This document shows positions 1 to 8,842 of a stretch of 64,000 nucleotides of DNA, piece by piece (position 1 is the first letter of the stretch; each line of letters starts with the position of its first letter). The notes beneath the pieces were generated by a model. That model saw only the letters and a list, made by a program, of their open reading frames with translations. It ran no database searches and was not told where the DNA came from. The DNA lies in contig JADZEB010000016.1 in the NCBI GenBank assembly GCA_020850755.1, positions 62,001-126,000 on the forward strand. Reading direction: 5' to 3'. Both the position numbers and the translations under genes were made by a program. The stretch comes from Alphaproteobacteria bacterium. Its GTDB lineage: Bacteria; Pseudomonadota; Alphaproteobacteria; Acetobacterales; Acetobacteraceae.

Positions 1-105
1 CGGCAGCCGCGCCGCCTTCTGGCGCCCGCCGCATCTGTGTATCCTGCCACCCGAGCCGCGCCCCTGCTCCCGCCCCGCGACCTTCGGAACGTCCAGCCCC
101 CCGCC

Positions 106-1620
106 ATGATCGCCCGCACCGCGACCTTCGCCTTCCAGGGCATCGAGACCGTGCCCGTCGAGGTGCAGGTGCAGATCGCCGCCGGCCTGCCGGCCTTCGT
201 GCTGGTGGGCCTGCCCGACAAGGCCGCCGCCGAGGGGCGCGAGCGGGTGCGCGCCGCGCTCACCGCCATGGGCCTGTCGCTGCCGCCCAAGCGCATCGTG
301 GTCAACCTCGCCCCGGCCGACCTCGCCAAGGAGGGCAGCCACTACGACCTGCCGATCGCGCTCGGTGTGCTGGCGGCGATGGAGGTGCTGCCGGCCGAGG
401 AGCTGGCCGGCTTTGCCGCGCTGGGCGAGCTCGGGCTCGACGGCTCGCTTGCGCCGGTGGCCGGCATCCTGCCGGCGGCGATCGGCGCCTCGGCGCGCGA
501 TCTCGGCCTGATCTGCCCGGCCGCGCAGGGCGCCGAGGCGGCCTGGGCCGGTCGGATCGAGATCCTGGCCGCCTCCTCGCTGCTGGCACTCGTGAACCAC
601 TTCAAGGGCACGCAGGTGCTGTCCCCGCCCGTTCCGGCCACGGCCGAAGCGACCTTGCGCGGCCCCGATCTGGCCGATGTGCGCGGCCAGGAGACCGCGC
701 GCCGCGCGCTCGAGGTTGCCGCCGCCGGGGGGCACAACCTGCTGATGATCGGCCCGCCCGGCTCGGGCAAGTCGATGCTGGCCGCGCGCCTGCCGGGCCT
801 CCTGCCCGACCTCAGCCCGCGCGAGGCGCTCGATGTCAGCACCGTCCACTCGCTCGCCGGAATGCTGAATGACGGACGGCTGGTGCAGCGCCCACCCTAT
901 CGCGCGCCGCACCATTCGGCCTCGATGGCGGCGCTGATCGGCGGCGGGCTGCGCGCCAGGCCGGGCGAGGTCTCGCTCGCCCATCACGGCGTGCTGTTCC
1001 TCGACGAGCTGCCCGAGTTCCCGCGCATGGCCCTCGAAGCGCTGCGCCAGCCGATCGAGGCGGGCGAGACCACGGTCGCGCGCGCCGCCGCCCACGTCAC
1101 CTATCCCGCGCGTTTCCAGCTTGTCGCGGCGATGAACCCGTGCCGCTGCGGCTTCTATGGCGATCCGGCGCGCGAATGCGGACGCGCCCCGCGCTGCGCC
1201 GAGGACTACCAGGGCCGCATCTCCGGCCCCCTGCTCGACCGCATCGACCTCGTTATCGAGGTGCTGCCGGTGGCGCCGGCCGATCTCGCGCGCGCGCCCG
1301 CCGGCGAAGGCTCGGCCGGGGTTGCCGCACGCGTGGCCGAGGCGCGCGCGCGCCAGCGCCGCCGCTATGGCGAGGACGGGCCGCGCTGCAACGCGGCTGC
1401 CGAGGGCGAGGTCCTGAAGCGGCATCTCGCGATCGAGAACGAGGCGCTTGCATTGGCCGAGCAGGCCGCCGAGCGGCTCAAGCTTTCGGCGCGTGGCTTC
1501 ACCCGCGTGCTCAAGGTCTCGCGCACCATCGCCGACCTTGGCGCAGCCTTGGCGATCAGCAAGGCGCATGTCGCCGAGGCGCTCGCCTTCCGCCATCACC
1601 GGCCCGGACGGACGCCCTAG
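106..1620 (+). CDS. comM: ComM/YifB-family Mg-chelatase-like AAA+ ATPase
   Basis: 504 aa, full length for the ComM/YifB family. In naturally competent bacteria ComM is a hexameric helicase that promotes branch migration during integration of incoming DNA; non-competent bacteria also carry it. The N-terminal ChlI-like domain has a GLPDKA motif near residue 38. The Walker A loop GPPGSGKS is at about 216-223, Walker B LFLDELPEF near 296, and the family motif MNPCRCG with further Cys residues near 343. The ATG at 106 is chosen because the family begins MIARTATFAFQG; an in-frame start at 37 would add 23 unconserved residues. It is convergent with yraN, as is common in Alphaproteobacteria. Confidence 0.93.
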   Translation: MIARTATFAFQGIETVPVEVQVQIAAGLPAFVLVGLPDKAAAEGRERVRAALTAMGLSLPPKRIVVNLAPADLAKEGSHYDLPIALGVLAAMEVLPAEELAGFAALGELGLDGSLAPVAGILPAAIGASARDLGLICPAAQGAEAAWAGRIEILAASSLLALVNHFKGTQVLSPPVPATAEATLRGPDLADVRGQETARRALEVAAAGGHNLLMIGPPGSGKSMLAARLPGLLPDLSPREALDVSTVHSLAGMLNDGRLVQRPPYRAPHHSASMAALIGGGLRARPGEVSLAHHGVLFLDELPEFPRMALEALRQPIEAGETTVARAAAHVTYPARFQLVAAMNPCRCGFYGDPARECGRAPRCAEDYQGRISGPLLDRIDLVIEVLPVAPADLARAPAGEGSAGVAARVAEARARQRRRYGEDGPRCNAAAEGEVLKRHLAIENEALALAEQAAERLKLSARGFTRVLKVSRTIADLGAALAISKAHVAEALAFRHHRPGRTP

Positions 1621-1643
1621 CCGCCGCGCGCTTGCCTGTCCCG

Positions 1644-2063
1644 CTAGTCGTCGGCGCGGAAAGCGCCTTCGAGCCAGATCGGCGCGCCCTCGGGCAGGGC
1701 GATCATCACGTCGAAGCGGCAGTCGCAGCCGGCAAGCTCGGGCCGCTCGGCCAGCGCGATCTCGGCCGCGGCGACCAAGCGGCGGCGCTGCGCCGGACTG
1801 ACCGCCTCGGCGCCATCGGCCGCGCTCATGCGTGCCTTGACCTCGACGAAAAGCACGAGCCCGTCGCGCCGGGCCAGGAGGTCGATCTCGCCCGCAGCCG
1901 TGCGCAATCGCTGCGCCAGGATGGCGAAGCCGGCGGCCTCCAGCACGCGTGCGCAAAGCGCCTCGGCCGCGCGACCTGCCCTCTCGGCGCGACGGCCGCG
2001 CGCGTGGCGCGTGCCGGGTCGGGCAGCGTCGCGGCGGGCAGCAGCACGACCATTCGGCGCCAT
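1644..2063 (-). CDS. yraN: YraN (UPF0102) family endonuclease-like protein
   Basis: 139 aa. The core GEID, then about 15 residues, then VEVKAR (residues about 58-78) is the restriction-endonuclease-like fold signature of UPF0102, the YraN family. Its cellular role is not settled. The N-terminus is Arg-rich. The start at 2063 gives the usual family length; the open frame continues upstream only as antisense of the neighbouring transporter gene. It is transcribed away from the binding-protein gene at 2166, leaving a gap of about 100 bases that must hold both promoters. Confidence 0.88.
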   Translation of the reverse strand: MAPNGRAAARRDAARPGTRHARGRRAERAGRAAEALCARVLEAAGFAILAQRLRTAAGEIDLLARRDGLVLFVEVKARMSAADGAEAVSPAQRRRLVAAAEIALAERPELAGCDCRFDVMIALPEGAPIWLEGAFRADD

Positions 2064-2165
2064 CAGGCGATACTCATTCCGGGGTTTCCCCTGGCCACCC
2101 TTTCGGGCACGATGGGCGCCAACTCTAGTCGGCAAGCTGCCGAGATCGCAACCGGAGGACCGGCC

Positions 2166-3722
2166 ATGCTCAACCGCCGCAGCTTCATGATCTCCACCAG
2201 CGCCACCGCGCTCGCCGCCGCCGCCTCGGCCCGCGCCCGCGCCCAGGCCCGCGCGCGCGAGGTGCGTGTCGGCTTCAGCCAGGATGCGGTGACGCTCGAT
2301 CCCGCCAACCACCGCGGCCGCGAGACCGAGACGATCATCCGCAACATCCATGACGGGCTGGTCACGCGCGCACCCGACATGAAGATCGTGCCCGAGATCG
2401 CCGAAAGCCTGCGCCAGGTCAATCCCATTATCTGGGCCGCCGTGATCCGCCAGAATGTGCGCTTCCATTCCGGCGAGGTTCTGACGGTCGAGGATGTCAA
2501 GCACGCGATGGACCGCTTCACGGTGGACGGCTTCCTCGGCGGGCAGACCAGCCCGCGCAAGGGCCTGCTCGCGGGTGTGGCGGGCACGGACATCGTCGAT
2601 GCGCGCACGGTGCACATCAAGCTGCGCGAGCCCTGGCCGATCCTGCCGGTGATGCTGCCCTTCCACCAGATGACGAACCGGCGCCAGGTGCAACGCGTGG
2701 GTGATGCCGGCATGGCCACCCAGCCCGACGGCGCCGGCCCGTTCAAGCTGGTGGAATGGCGCCGCGGCGACCGCGTGGTGATGGAGCGCTTCGCCGAGTA
2801 TTACGGCGGCTCGCCCGAGGTGCCGCCGGCCGGCCCGGCGCAGGTCGATCGCGTCATCTTCCGCGTCCTGCCCGAGAATGCCTCGCGGCTCGCGGCCCTG
2901 CTCGCAGGCGAGGTCGACATCATCAACGAGCTGCCCGCCTCCGCCATGCGCCAGGTCGAGGCCAACGCCAATACGCGCGTGATAAAGACCAACGGCACGC
3001 GCACTTTCTTCATCGGCATGAACCTGAGCCGGCCACATTTCGCCGATGTGCGCGTGCGCAAGGCGATGAACCACGCCATCAACAAGCGGCTGATCATCGA
3101 TCGCGTGCTGCAGGGCACGGCCACTCCGCTCAACGGCGTGATGAGCCCGGATTCGGCCTTCTTCAACCGCAACCTTGCCGAGTATCGCTACGACCCCGAT
3201 CTCGCCCGCCGCCTGCTGACCGAGGCCGGCATGGGCGGGGGCTTCGACTGCACCATCGATTGCGTCAACGCCTTCAAGGAGCAGGTCGAGGCGATCGCCC
3301 AGATGCTCCAGCGCGTCGGCATCCGCGCGCGCGTGCAGGTGTGGGAAGGCGCGGTGCTGAACCCGATGTGGCAGACCGCCGAGCGCCGGCGCGAGCGCGA
3401 CATGCTGTTCACCTCCTGGGGCAATGCGACGCTCGACCCTTCGGACATCTTCACGCCGACCATGCGCGCCAATGCCCGCGGCAACTACACCGGCTACAAC
3501 AATGCCGAGGTCAACAAGCTGCTCGACGATGGCGAGACCGAGACCGATGCGGCCAAGCGGCGTGCCATGTACATGCGCGCCGAATCGATCGTGAACGCCG
3601 AGGTGCCGTGGATCTTCCTCTGGCTGCCCGAGGATCTCTACGGCGTCTCCAAGCGCATCGAGGGTTGGCGCCCGCAGGCCGATAGCCGCATCAACCTCCA
3701 CCGCGTCCGCCTGGCCGGCTGA
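2166..3722 (+). CDS. ABC transporter substrate-binding protein, family 5 (dipeptide/oligopeptide type)
   Basis: 518 aa periplasmic binding protein of the SBP_bac_5 family. The N-terminus (RRSFM at residues 4-8, then an Ala-rich stretch to about residue 27) looks like a twin-arginine signal peptide. The family landmarks follow: the opening VRVGFSQDAVTLDPANHR, VRFHSGEVLTVEDV, and the late WGNATLDPSDIF segment. The start has GGAGG ten bases upstream. It is the first gene of a five-gene importer operon. Family-5 proteins bind peptides, opines, nickel chelates or glycosides, so the ligand cannot be read from sequence; the amidohydrolase downstream favours a peptide- or amide-containing ligand (inference). 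Confidence 0.93.
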   Translation: MLNRRSFMISTSATALAAAASARARAQARAREVRVGFSQDAVTLDPANHRGRETETIIRNIHDGLVTRAPDMKIVPEIAESLRQVNPIIWAAVIRQNVRFHSGEVLTVEDVKHAMDRFTVDGFLGGQTSPRKGLLAGVAGTDIVDARTVHIKLREPWPILPVMLPFHQMTNRRQVQRVGDAGMATQPDGAGPFKLVEWRRGDRVVMERFAEYYGGSPEVPPAGPAQVDRVIFRVLPENASRLAALLAGEVDIINELPASAMRQVEANANTRVIKTNGTRTFFIGMNLSRPHFADVRVRKAMNHAINKRLIIDRVLQGTATPLNGVMSPDSAFFNRNLAEYRYDPDLARRLLTEAGMGGGFDCTIDCVNAFKEQVEAIAQMLQRVGIRARVQVWEGAVLNPMWQTAERRRERDMLFTSWGNATLDPSDIFTPTMRANARGNYTGYNNAEVNKLLDDGETETDAAKRRAMYMRAESIVNAEVPWIFLWLPEDLYGVSKRIEGWRPQADSRINLHRVRLAG

Positions 3723-3732
3723 TGCCCGCGGC

Positions 3733-4740
3733 ATGAGCTATTCGCGCATCGCCGAAAGGTTCCTCCAGCTTGTTCCGGTGCTGTTCGGCGTCAGCGTCAT
3801 CGTCTTCCTGATGATCACGCTGACGCCGGGCGACCCCGTGGAGATCATGCTCGCCGACCAGCGCGCGACCGAGGAGCAGATCGCCGCCCTGCGCCGTGAC
3901 ATGGGCCTCGACAAGCCGCTGGCCGAGCGGTTCTTCCACTTCCTCGTCAACGCGGTGCAGGGCGATTTCGGCCTGTCCTTCTTCCACCGCCGCCCGGTGA
4001 TCGACGTGATCGCCGAGCGGCTGCCGGCGACGATCGAGCTCACGCTCGCTTCGATGCTGGTGGCGATCATGGTGGCGATCCCGCTCGGCGTGATGGCGGC
4101 GGTGCGGCGGGACACCTGGCTCGATCGCGCCTGCACGGTGGGCGGGCTGTTCGGCGTTTCCATGCCGGGCTTCTGGTTCGGCATCCTGCTGATACTGCTG
4201 TTCGCGGTGGAGTTGCGCCTTCTGCCGGTGGGCGGGCGGCTCGGCTACGACTACGAGGTGGCGCGTATCACCGGCATGGTGCTGATAGACAGCCTGCTGG
4301 CCGGACGGCTCGACAGCTTCCGCAATGCGCTTGCGCATATCGCGCTGCCGGCGCTGACGCTCGGCCTGCCCTCGGCTGCGCTGCTGATGCGCGTCACGCG
4401 CGCCTCGATGGTCGAGGTGCTGGCGGCCGACTACATCACCTTCGCGGAGGCGAAAGGATTGTCGCGGCTGCGCGTGCTGGCGCGCCACGCCCTCAAGAAC
4501 GCGTTGATCCCCACCGTCACGGTGGCCGCGATCGAGACCGGCGCGCTGCTAGGCGGCAACATGATCGTCGAGACGGTGTTCGGCTGGCCCGGCCTCGGCC
4601 GGCTGGTGGTGGAGAGCATCTTCGCGCGCAACTATCCGCTGGTGCAGGCCGCCGTGCTGCTCTACGCGCTCACCTATGTTCTCCTGAACTTCGTGGCCGA
4701 CATCCTCTACACCACGCTCAACCCGCGGGTGCGGCTGTGA
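3733..4740 (+). CDS. dppB: ABC transporter permease, DppB type
   Basis: 335 aa inner-membrane permease with about six transmembrane helices. The EAA loop, which contacts the ATPases, reads EAKGLSRLRVLARHALKN at about residues 237-254. The N-terminal segment ends in the typical TPGDPVEIML, and GDFGLSF is present as in DppB/OppB. It starts 10 bases after the binding-protein gene. Its stop overlaps the GTG start of the next permease, which indicates translational coupling. Confidence 0.93.
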   Translation: MSYSRIAERFLQLVPVLFGVSVIVFLMITLTPGDPVEIMLADQRATEEQIAALRRDMGLDKPLAERFFHFLVNAVQGDFGLSFFHRRPVIDVIAERLPATIELTLASMLVAIMVAIPLGVMAAVRRDTWLDRACTVGGLFGVSMPGFWFGILLILLFAVELRLLPVGGRLGYDYEVARITGMVLIDSLLAGRLDSFRNALAHIALPALTLGLPSAALLMRVTRASMVEVLAADYITFAEAKGLSRLRVLARHALKNALIPTVTVAAIETGALLGGNMIVETVFGWPGLGRLVVESIFARNYPLVQAAVLLYALTYVLLNFVADILYTTLNPRVRL

Positions 4741-5660
4741 GCCAACCCGCCCCCACCCCCGCCACCGCCCCGAATGGCGGCCTGCCTGCCGCCGAGCGGC
4801 CGGAATCGCCGCTGCACGCCAGCCTGGCCACCTTCCGCGCCAACCGCCTTTCGCTCGGCGCCGCGATCCTGATCCTGGTTTTCGCGCTGATCGCGATCCT
4901 GGCGCCGCTGATCGCACCGCACGACCCGGCCGATGGCGACCTGCTGCGCCGCCTCCAGCCGCCCGCCTGGCGGCCCGATGGCGAGTGGAGCTACCTGCTC
5001 GGCTGCGACGCGCTCGGCCGCGACATCCTTTCGCGACTGATCTATGGCGCGCGCGTCTCGATGATGATCGGGCTGATCGTGATCTCGATCTCGGCCACCA
5101 TCGGCACGCTGGCCGGGCTGGCGGCGGGGTATCTCGGCGGCATCACCGATACGCTGATCTCGCGGCTGGTCGATACGCTGCTCTCCTTCCCCTACCTCGT
5201 CTTCGCGATCGGGCTGATGGCGATGATGGGACCGGGGCTGCACAACATCATCCTCGCCCTGGTCTACAAGGAGTGGGTCTTCTCCTGCCGCGTCGTGCGT
5301 GGTGCGACGCTCGCCGCGCGCGAGCTCGAGTATGTCGAGGCGGCGCGGGCACTCGGCTGCACGCGCGCGCACATCATGCTGCGCGAGATACTGCCCAACA
5401 TCCTCTCGCCCGTGCTGGTGGTCGCCACCTTCCGCATGGCCTACATCATCATCATGGAGGCGAGCCTGTCCTTCCTCGGGCTCGGCGTGCAGCCGCCCAC
5501 CCCCTCCTGGGGCTCGATGGTGGCCGACGGGCGCGAGCATCTGCTTGAAGCCTGGTGGGTCGCCACCCTGCCCGGCTTCGCCATCCTGGCGCTGGTGCTC
5601 GCGATCAATGTCGCGAGCCAGGGCCTGCGCGACGCCTTCGACCCGAGGCTGCGCGGATGA
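4737..5660 (+). CDS. dppC: ABC transporter permease, DppC type
   Basis: 307 aa. The N-terminal OppC-type segment runs into a first membrane helix at about residues 40-60, followed by LGCDALGRDILSRLIYGAR, a hallmark of DppC/OppC. The EAA loop (EAARALGCTRAHIMLREILPN) lies near residue 202. It starts with GTG at 4737 overlapping the dppB stop (GTGA) and ends overlapping the ATG of the next gene (ATGA). It forms the heterodimeric channel with the DppB-type permease. Confidence 0.93.
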   Translation: MSQPAPTPATAPNGGLPAAERPESPLHASLATFRANRLSLGAAILILVFALIAILAPLIAPHDPADGDLLRRLQPPAWRPDGEWSYLLGCDALGRDILSRLIYGARVSMMIGLIVISISATIGTLAGLAAGYLGGITDTLISRLVDTLLSFPYLVFAIGLMAMMGPGLHNIILALVYKEWVFSCRVVRGATLAARELEYVEAARALGCTRAHIMLREILPNILSPVLVVATFRMAYIIIMEASLSFLGLGVQPPTPSWGSMVADGREHLLEAWWVATLPGFAILALVLAINVASQGLRDAFDPRLRG

Positions 5661-6682
5661 GCGCACCGGCCGCGGCGAGCATGCCCCTGGACGATGCCGT
5701 GCCCGCGCCCGGGGCGCTGCTGTCGGTGCGCGATCTGCGCACGGTGTTCCCGACGCGGCGCGGGATCGTGCAGGCGGTCGATGGCGTCGATCTCGATGTC
5801 ATGCCGGGCGAGGCGCTGGGCGTGGTGGGCGAGTCCGGCTCGGGGAAAAGCGTCACCTTCCTGTCGGTGCTCGGCCTGATCCGCCCGCCGGGGACGGTGA
5901 CGGCAGAAACACTGCGCTTCGAGGGCTTCGACCTCATGCGCCTCTCGGCCACCGAGCGGCGGCGGCTGCGCGGGCGGGCCATGGCGCTGACGATGCAGGA
6001 TGCGCTCTCGGCGCTCAATCCTGCCTTCACCGTCGGCACGCAGATCATGGAAGGGCTGTTGACGCACGGCATCGTTGCCAATGCCCGCGCCGCGCGCGAG
6101 GAGGCGGTCGCGCTGATGGGCCGCGTCGGCATCCCCTCGGCCGCCGCGCGGGTGGACGAGTATCCGCACCAGTTCTCGGGCGGCATGCGCCAGCGCATCA
6201 TGATCGCGATCGCGCTGGCCGCGCGCCCGCGCCTCTTGATCGCGGACGAACCCACCACCGCGCTCGATGTCACCATCCGCGCCCAGGTGCTCGACCTGAT
6301 CGACGATCTGCGCCAGAGCGAGGGCATGGCGCTGGTGCTGATCACGCATGACCTCGGCGTGGTGGCCGAGCGCACGGAAAGGCTCGCGGTGATGTATGCC
6401 GGTCAGATCGTGGAAACCGGCCCCACCGCCGCCGTGCTGGCGGCACCGCGCCATCCCTATACGCGCGGCCTGTTGGCCAGCCTGCCGCGGCTCGACGCGC
6501 CCGACAGTCCGATCCAGGCAATTCCGGGCCAGGTGCCCGACCTCACGCGCCTGCCGCCGGGCTGTCGCTTCCGCGAACGCTGCCCGCTTGCGGTCGCGGC
6601 CTGCGCCGAGCCGGTCTTGCTCGCGCCCGTCGGGCCGGACCGCGCCGCGCGCTGCATTCGCACCGAGGCGCTGGCGTCATGA
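5657..6682 (+). CDS. dppD: ABC transporter ATP-binding protein, DppD type
   Basis: 341 aa. Walker A GESGSGKS is at about 58-65, the signature FSGGMRQR near 172 and Walker B LLIADEP near 193, followed by the H-loop (ITHDLGVV). The C-terminal oligopeptide-transporter extension has the conserved CRFRERCPLA near residue 303. It provides one of two non-identical nucleotide-binding subunits. The start overlaps dppC by ATGA and the stop overlaps the next ATPase gene in the same way. Confidence 0.93.
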   Translation: MSAPAAASMPLDDAVPAPGALLSVRDLRTVFPTRRGIVQAVDGVDLDVMPGEALGVVGESGSGKSVTFLSVLGLIRPPGTVTAETLRFEGFDLMRLSATERRRLRGRAMALTMQDALSALNPAFTVGTQIMEGLLTHGIVANARAAREEAVALMGRVGIPSAAARVDEYPHQFSGGMRQRIMIAIALAARPRLLIADEPTTALDVTIRAQVLDLIDDLRQSEGMALVLITHDLGVVAERTERLAVMYAGQIVETGPTAAVLAAPRHPYTRGLLASLPRLDAPDSPIQAIPGQVPDLTRLPPGCRFRERCPLAVAACAEPVLLAPVGPDRAARCIRTEALAS

Positions 6683-7677
6683 GCGCGCTGGTCGAGGTCG
6701 CCGGGCTTTCCAAGCATTTTCCGCTGCCGCGCACGCTCGCCGCGCGCATCGCCCGCCGCCCGGCGCAGATCGTGCGCGCCGTGAGTGGTGTGGATCTCGC
6801 AATCGCGCGCGGCGAGACGCTGGGGCTGATCGGCGAGTCCGGCTGCGGGAAAAGCACGCTCGGGCGGCTGATCCTGCGCCTGCACGAGCCCTCGGCCGGG
6901 GCCATCCGCTTCGACGGCCAGGCGATCGAGGCGGTGCCCGAGCCCGAGCTGCGCCCCTTGCGCCGGCGCATGCAGATCGTATTCCAGGATCCCTATGCCT
7001 CGCTCAATCCGCGCCGGACGGTGCAGGAGATCCTGGCCCTGCCGCTCCGGCTGCACGAGCAGCTCTCCGGCCAGGCGGCGGAGGCGCGCATCGTGGCGAT
7101 GCTCGACCGCGTCGGGCTGGCGCGCGCGCATCTCGGCCGTTTCCCGCACCAGTTCTCGGGCGGGCAGCGCCAGCGCATCGGTATCGCGCGCGCGCTGATC
7201 CTCCGCCCCGATTTCGTCGTCTGCGACGAGCCGGTTTCCGCGCTCGACGTTTCCGTGCAGGCGCAGGTGCTGGCGCTCTTGCGCGAGCTGCGCGACGAGA
7301 TGGGGCTCACCTACCTGTTCATCTCGCACGATCTGGCGGTGGTGGCGCATCTCAGCAACCGCGTGGCGGTGATGTATCTCGGCCGCATCGTCGAGCAGGG
7401 CGGCCGCGACGCGGTGCTGGCAAGCCCGGCCCATCCCTACACCCAGGCGCTGCTCGCGGCCGTACCGCGCATCGGCGCCGATGGGCGGGTGGTGGCGCGC
7501 GCACGCGCCGCGCCGGGCGAGCTGCCCTCGCCGCTGGCGCCCCCGCCCGGCTGCGCCTTCCATCCGCGCTGCCCCTTCGCTGGCCCGCGCTGCCGCGCCG
7601 AGGTGCCAGCGCTCAAGCCGCTCGCGGGCGACGGGCGCATCGTCGCCTGCCACCAGCATGACGGAGGCGTGGGATGA
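6679..7677 (+). CDS. dppF: ABC transporter ATP-binding protein, DppF type
   Basis: 332 aa second nucleotide-binding subunit. Walker A GESGCGKS is at about 52-59, the VFQDPYASLNPR Q-loop is typical of DppF/OppF, the signature FSGGQRQR is near 159, and Walker B reads VVCDEPVSALD. The C-terminal CAFHPRCPFA motif is complete. It overlaps dppD (ATGA) and the downstream amidohydrolase gene (ATGA), so transporter and hydrolase are very probably one translational unit. Confidence 0.93.
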   Translation: MSALVEVAGLSKHFPLPRTLAARIARRPAQIVRAVSGVDLAIARGETLGLIGESGCGKSTLGRLILRLHEPSAGAIRFDGQAIEAVPEPELRPLRRRMQIVFQDPYASLNPRRTVQEILALPLRLHEQLSGQAAEARIVAMLDRVGLARAHLGRFPHQFSGGQRQRIGIARALILRPDFVVCDEPVSALDVSVQAQVLALLRELRDEMGLTYLFISHDLAVVAHLSNRVAVMYLGRIVEQGGRDAVLASPAHPYTQALLAAVPRIGADGRVVARARAAPGELPSPLAPPPGCAFHPRCPFAGPRCRAEVPALKPLAGDGRIVACHQHDGGVG

Positions 7678-8774
7678 GCCCTGTCCTGCCGGTGCGCCTT
7701 GCCGGCGATGCCTTCGCGCGCGGCCGCGCCCAGGCCGAGGCCGAGCCGGCCATGGCCGCCGCCGTGCGCGAGGCGGTGGCACTGCGTCTTGATCGCGCCG
7801 GTGCGGTGCGCGGCACGAAGCGCGCCCGGGCCTTCCTCGACCGCCAGCGCGAGGCCACCACCCGCCTCGCCCCCGAGGCGCTGGCCGAGATCGCCGGCAT
7901 AGGCGCGGGCTTCGCCGTGGCCGATTCCGACCTGTTCACGTTCCTGCACCTGTCCGTGCTGGCCGACCTGGCGGCCGCGCCGGACGATGGCGCCGATGGC
8001 TGCACCGCCTGGGCCGCGCGCCGGCCGGACGGGGGCGCGATCTTGGGCAAGAACCGCGACTTCAAGCCCGAGCATGCCGCGCTGCAACGCCTGTTCCTGC
8101 ACGCGGACCCGGCCTGGGGCGGGCGGCGGGTGCTGTGCCTCGGCTCGCTCGGCGCGCCGGGGGCCTATTCCAGCGGCATCAACAGCGACGGGCTGGCGCT
8201 GGCCGACACCCAGATCGGCACCGCCGACCATGGCCCCGGGATCCTGCGCTATTTCCTGATGAGCAAGCTCCTGGCCGAATGCGCCAACGTGGCCGAGGCG
8301 CTGGCCATGATCGGCCGCCTGCCGCATGCCGGCGGGGGCAGCCTGATGCTGGCCGATGCCGGGGGCGATATCGCCGCGGTTGCCTTGCGCCACGGCCGCA
8401 TCGAAATCGACCGCGGCGAGGCCGCCGGCGGGCAGTGGGTGGCGCACACCAACCATTACCGCCGCCACCCCGACGCGATCCCCGGCGCGCCCGATTCACA
8501 GGCCCGCCTCGGCGCGATCGAGGGGTTCCTGGCGCGCGGGCTTGGCGGAGAGCCAATTGCCGCCGCCAAGGCCGCCATGGCCAGCCGCGCCCCGGTGGCG
8601 CTATGCAAGCGGCTCGGCCCCGACAGCCCGGACAGCGCCACGCTCGCCACCACGCTCTACCTCACGGCGAACGGCGATACCTGGCTCGCCGACGGCGCGC
8701 CCGACGCAGTGCCCTGGCGCCGTTTCGTTGCGCATGCGCGCGAGGGCTGGCGCGAGACCCCCGAAGGGGCGTAA
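7674..8774 (+). CDS. C45-family peptidase / acyl-CoA:6-APA acyltransferase-like Ntn hydrolase
   Basis: 366 aa. This family cleaves amide bonds after autoproteolytic exposure of an N-terminal Cys nucleophile; the fungal relative makes penicillin and bacterial relatives hydrolyse acyl-peptides or amides. DGCTAWAA places the likely nucleophile at Cys110 (codon at 8001), followed by LGKNRDFKPE, which matches the post-cleavage region of the family. No signal peptide is seen, so it probably acts in the cytoplasm. It is coupled by ATGA to the importer, so it may process the imported substrate (inference). The exact substrate is unknown. Confidence 0.85.
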   Translation: MSPVLPVRLAGDAFARGRAQAEAEPAMAAAVREAVALRLDRAGAVRGTKRARAFLDRQREATTRLAPEALAEIAGIGAGFAVADSDLFTFLHLSVLADLAAAPDDGADGCTAWAARRPDGGAILGKNRDFKPEHAALQRLFLHADPAWGGRRVLCLGSLGAPGAYSSGINSDGLALADTQIGTADHGPGILRYFLMSKLLAECANVAEALAMIGRLPHAGGGSLMLADAGGDIAAVALRHGRIEIDRGEAAGGQWVAHTNHYRRHPDAIPGAPDSQARLGAIEGFLARGLGGEPIAAAKAAMASRAPVALCKRLGPDSPDSATLATTLYLTANGDTWLADGAPDAVPWRRFVAHAREGWRETPEGA

Positions 8775-8842
8775 GCAACGCAGCGCGTTCATCCTGCCAC
8801 GACACGGGCTCCGGCCCGGCAATCGCAGAAGGGCTAGCCGTC

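Noticed and set aside
2064..3734. Long minus-strand open frame over the binding-protein gene
   Set aside because: It is continuous with the YraN frame but antisense to a clear family-5 binding protein; its peptide is His/Asp/Arg-rich with no family features, a common artefact in GC-rich DNA.
8135..8842. N-terminal extension of the AtuA-like protein
   Set aside because: It overlaps the C45-hydrolase gene in another frame; the conserved sequence starts at 8843.
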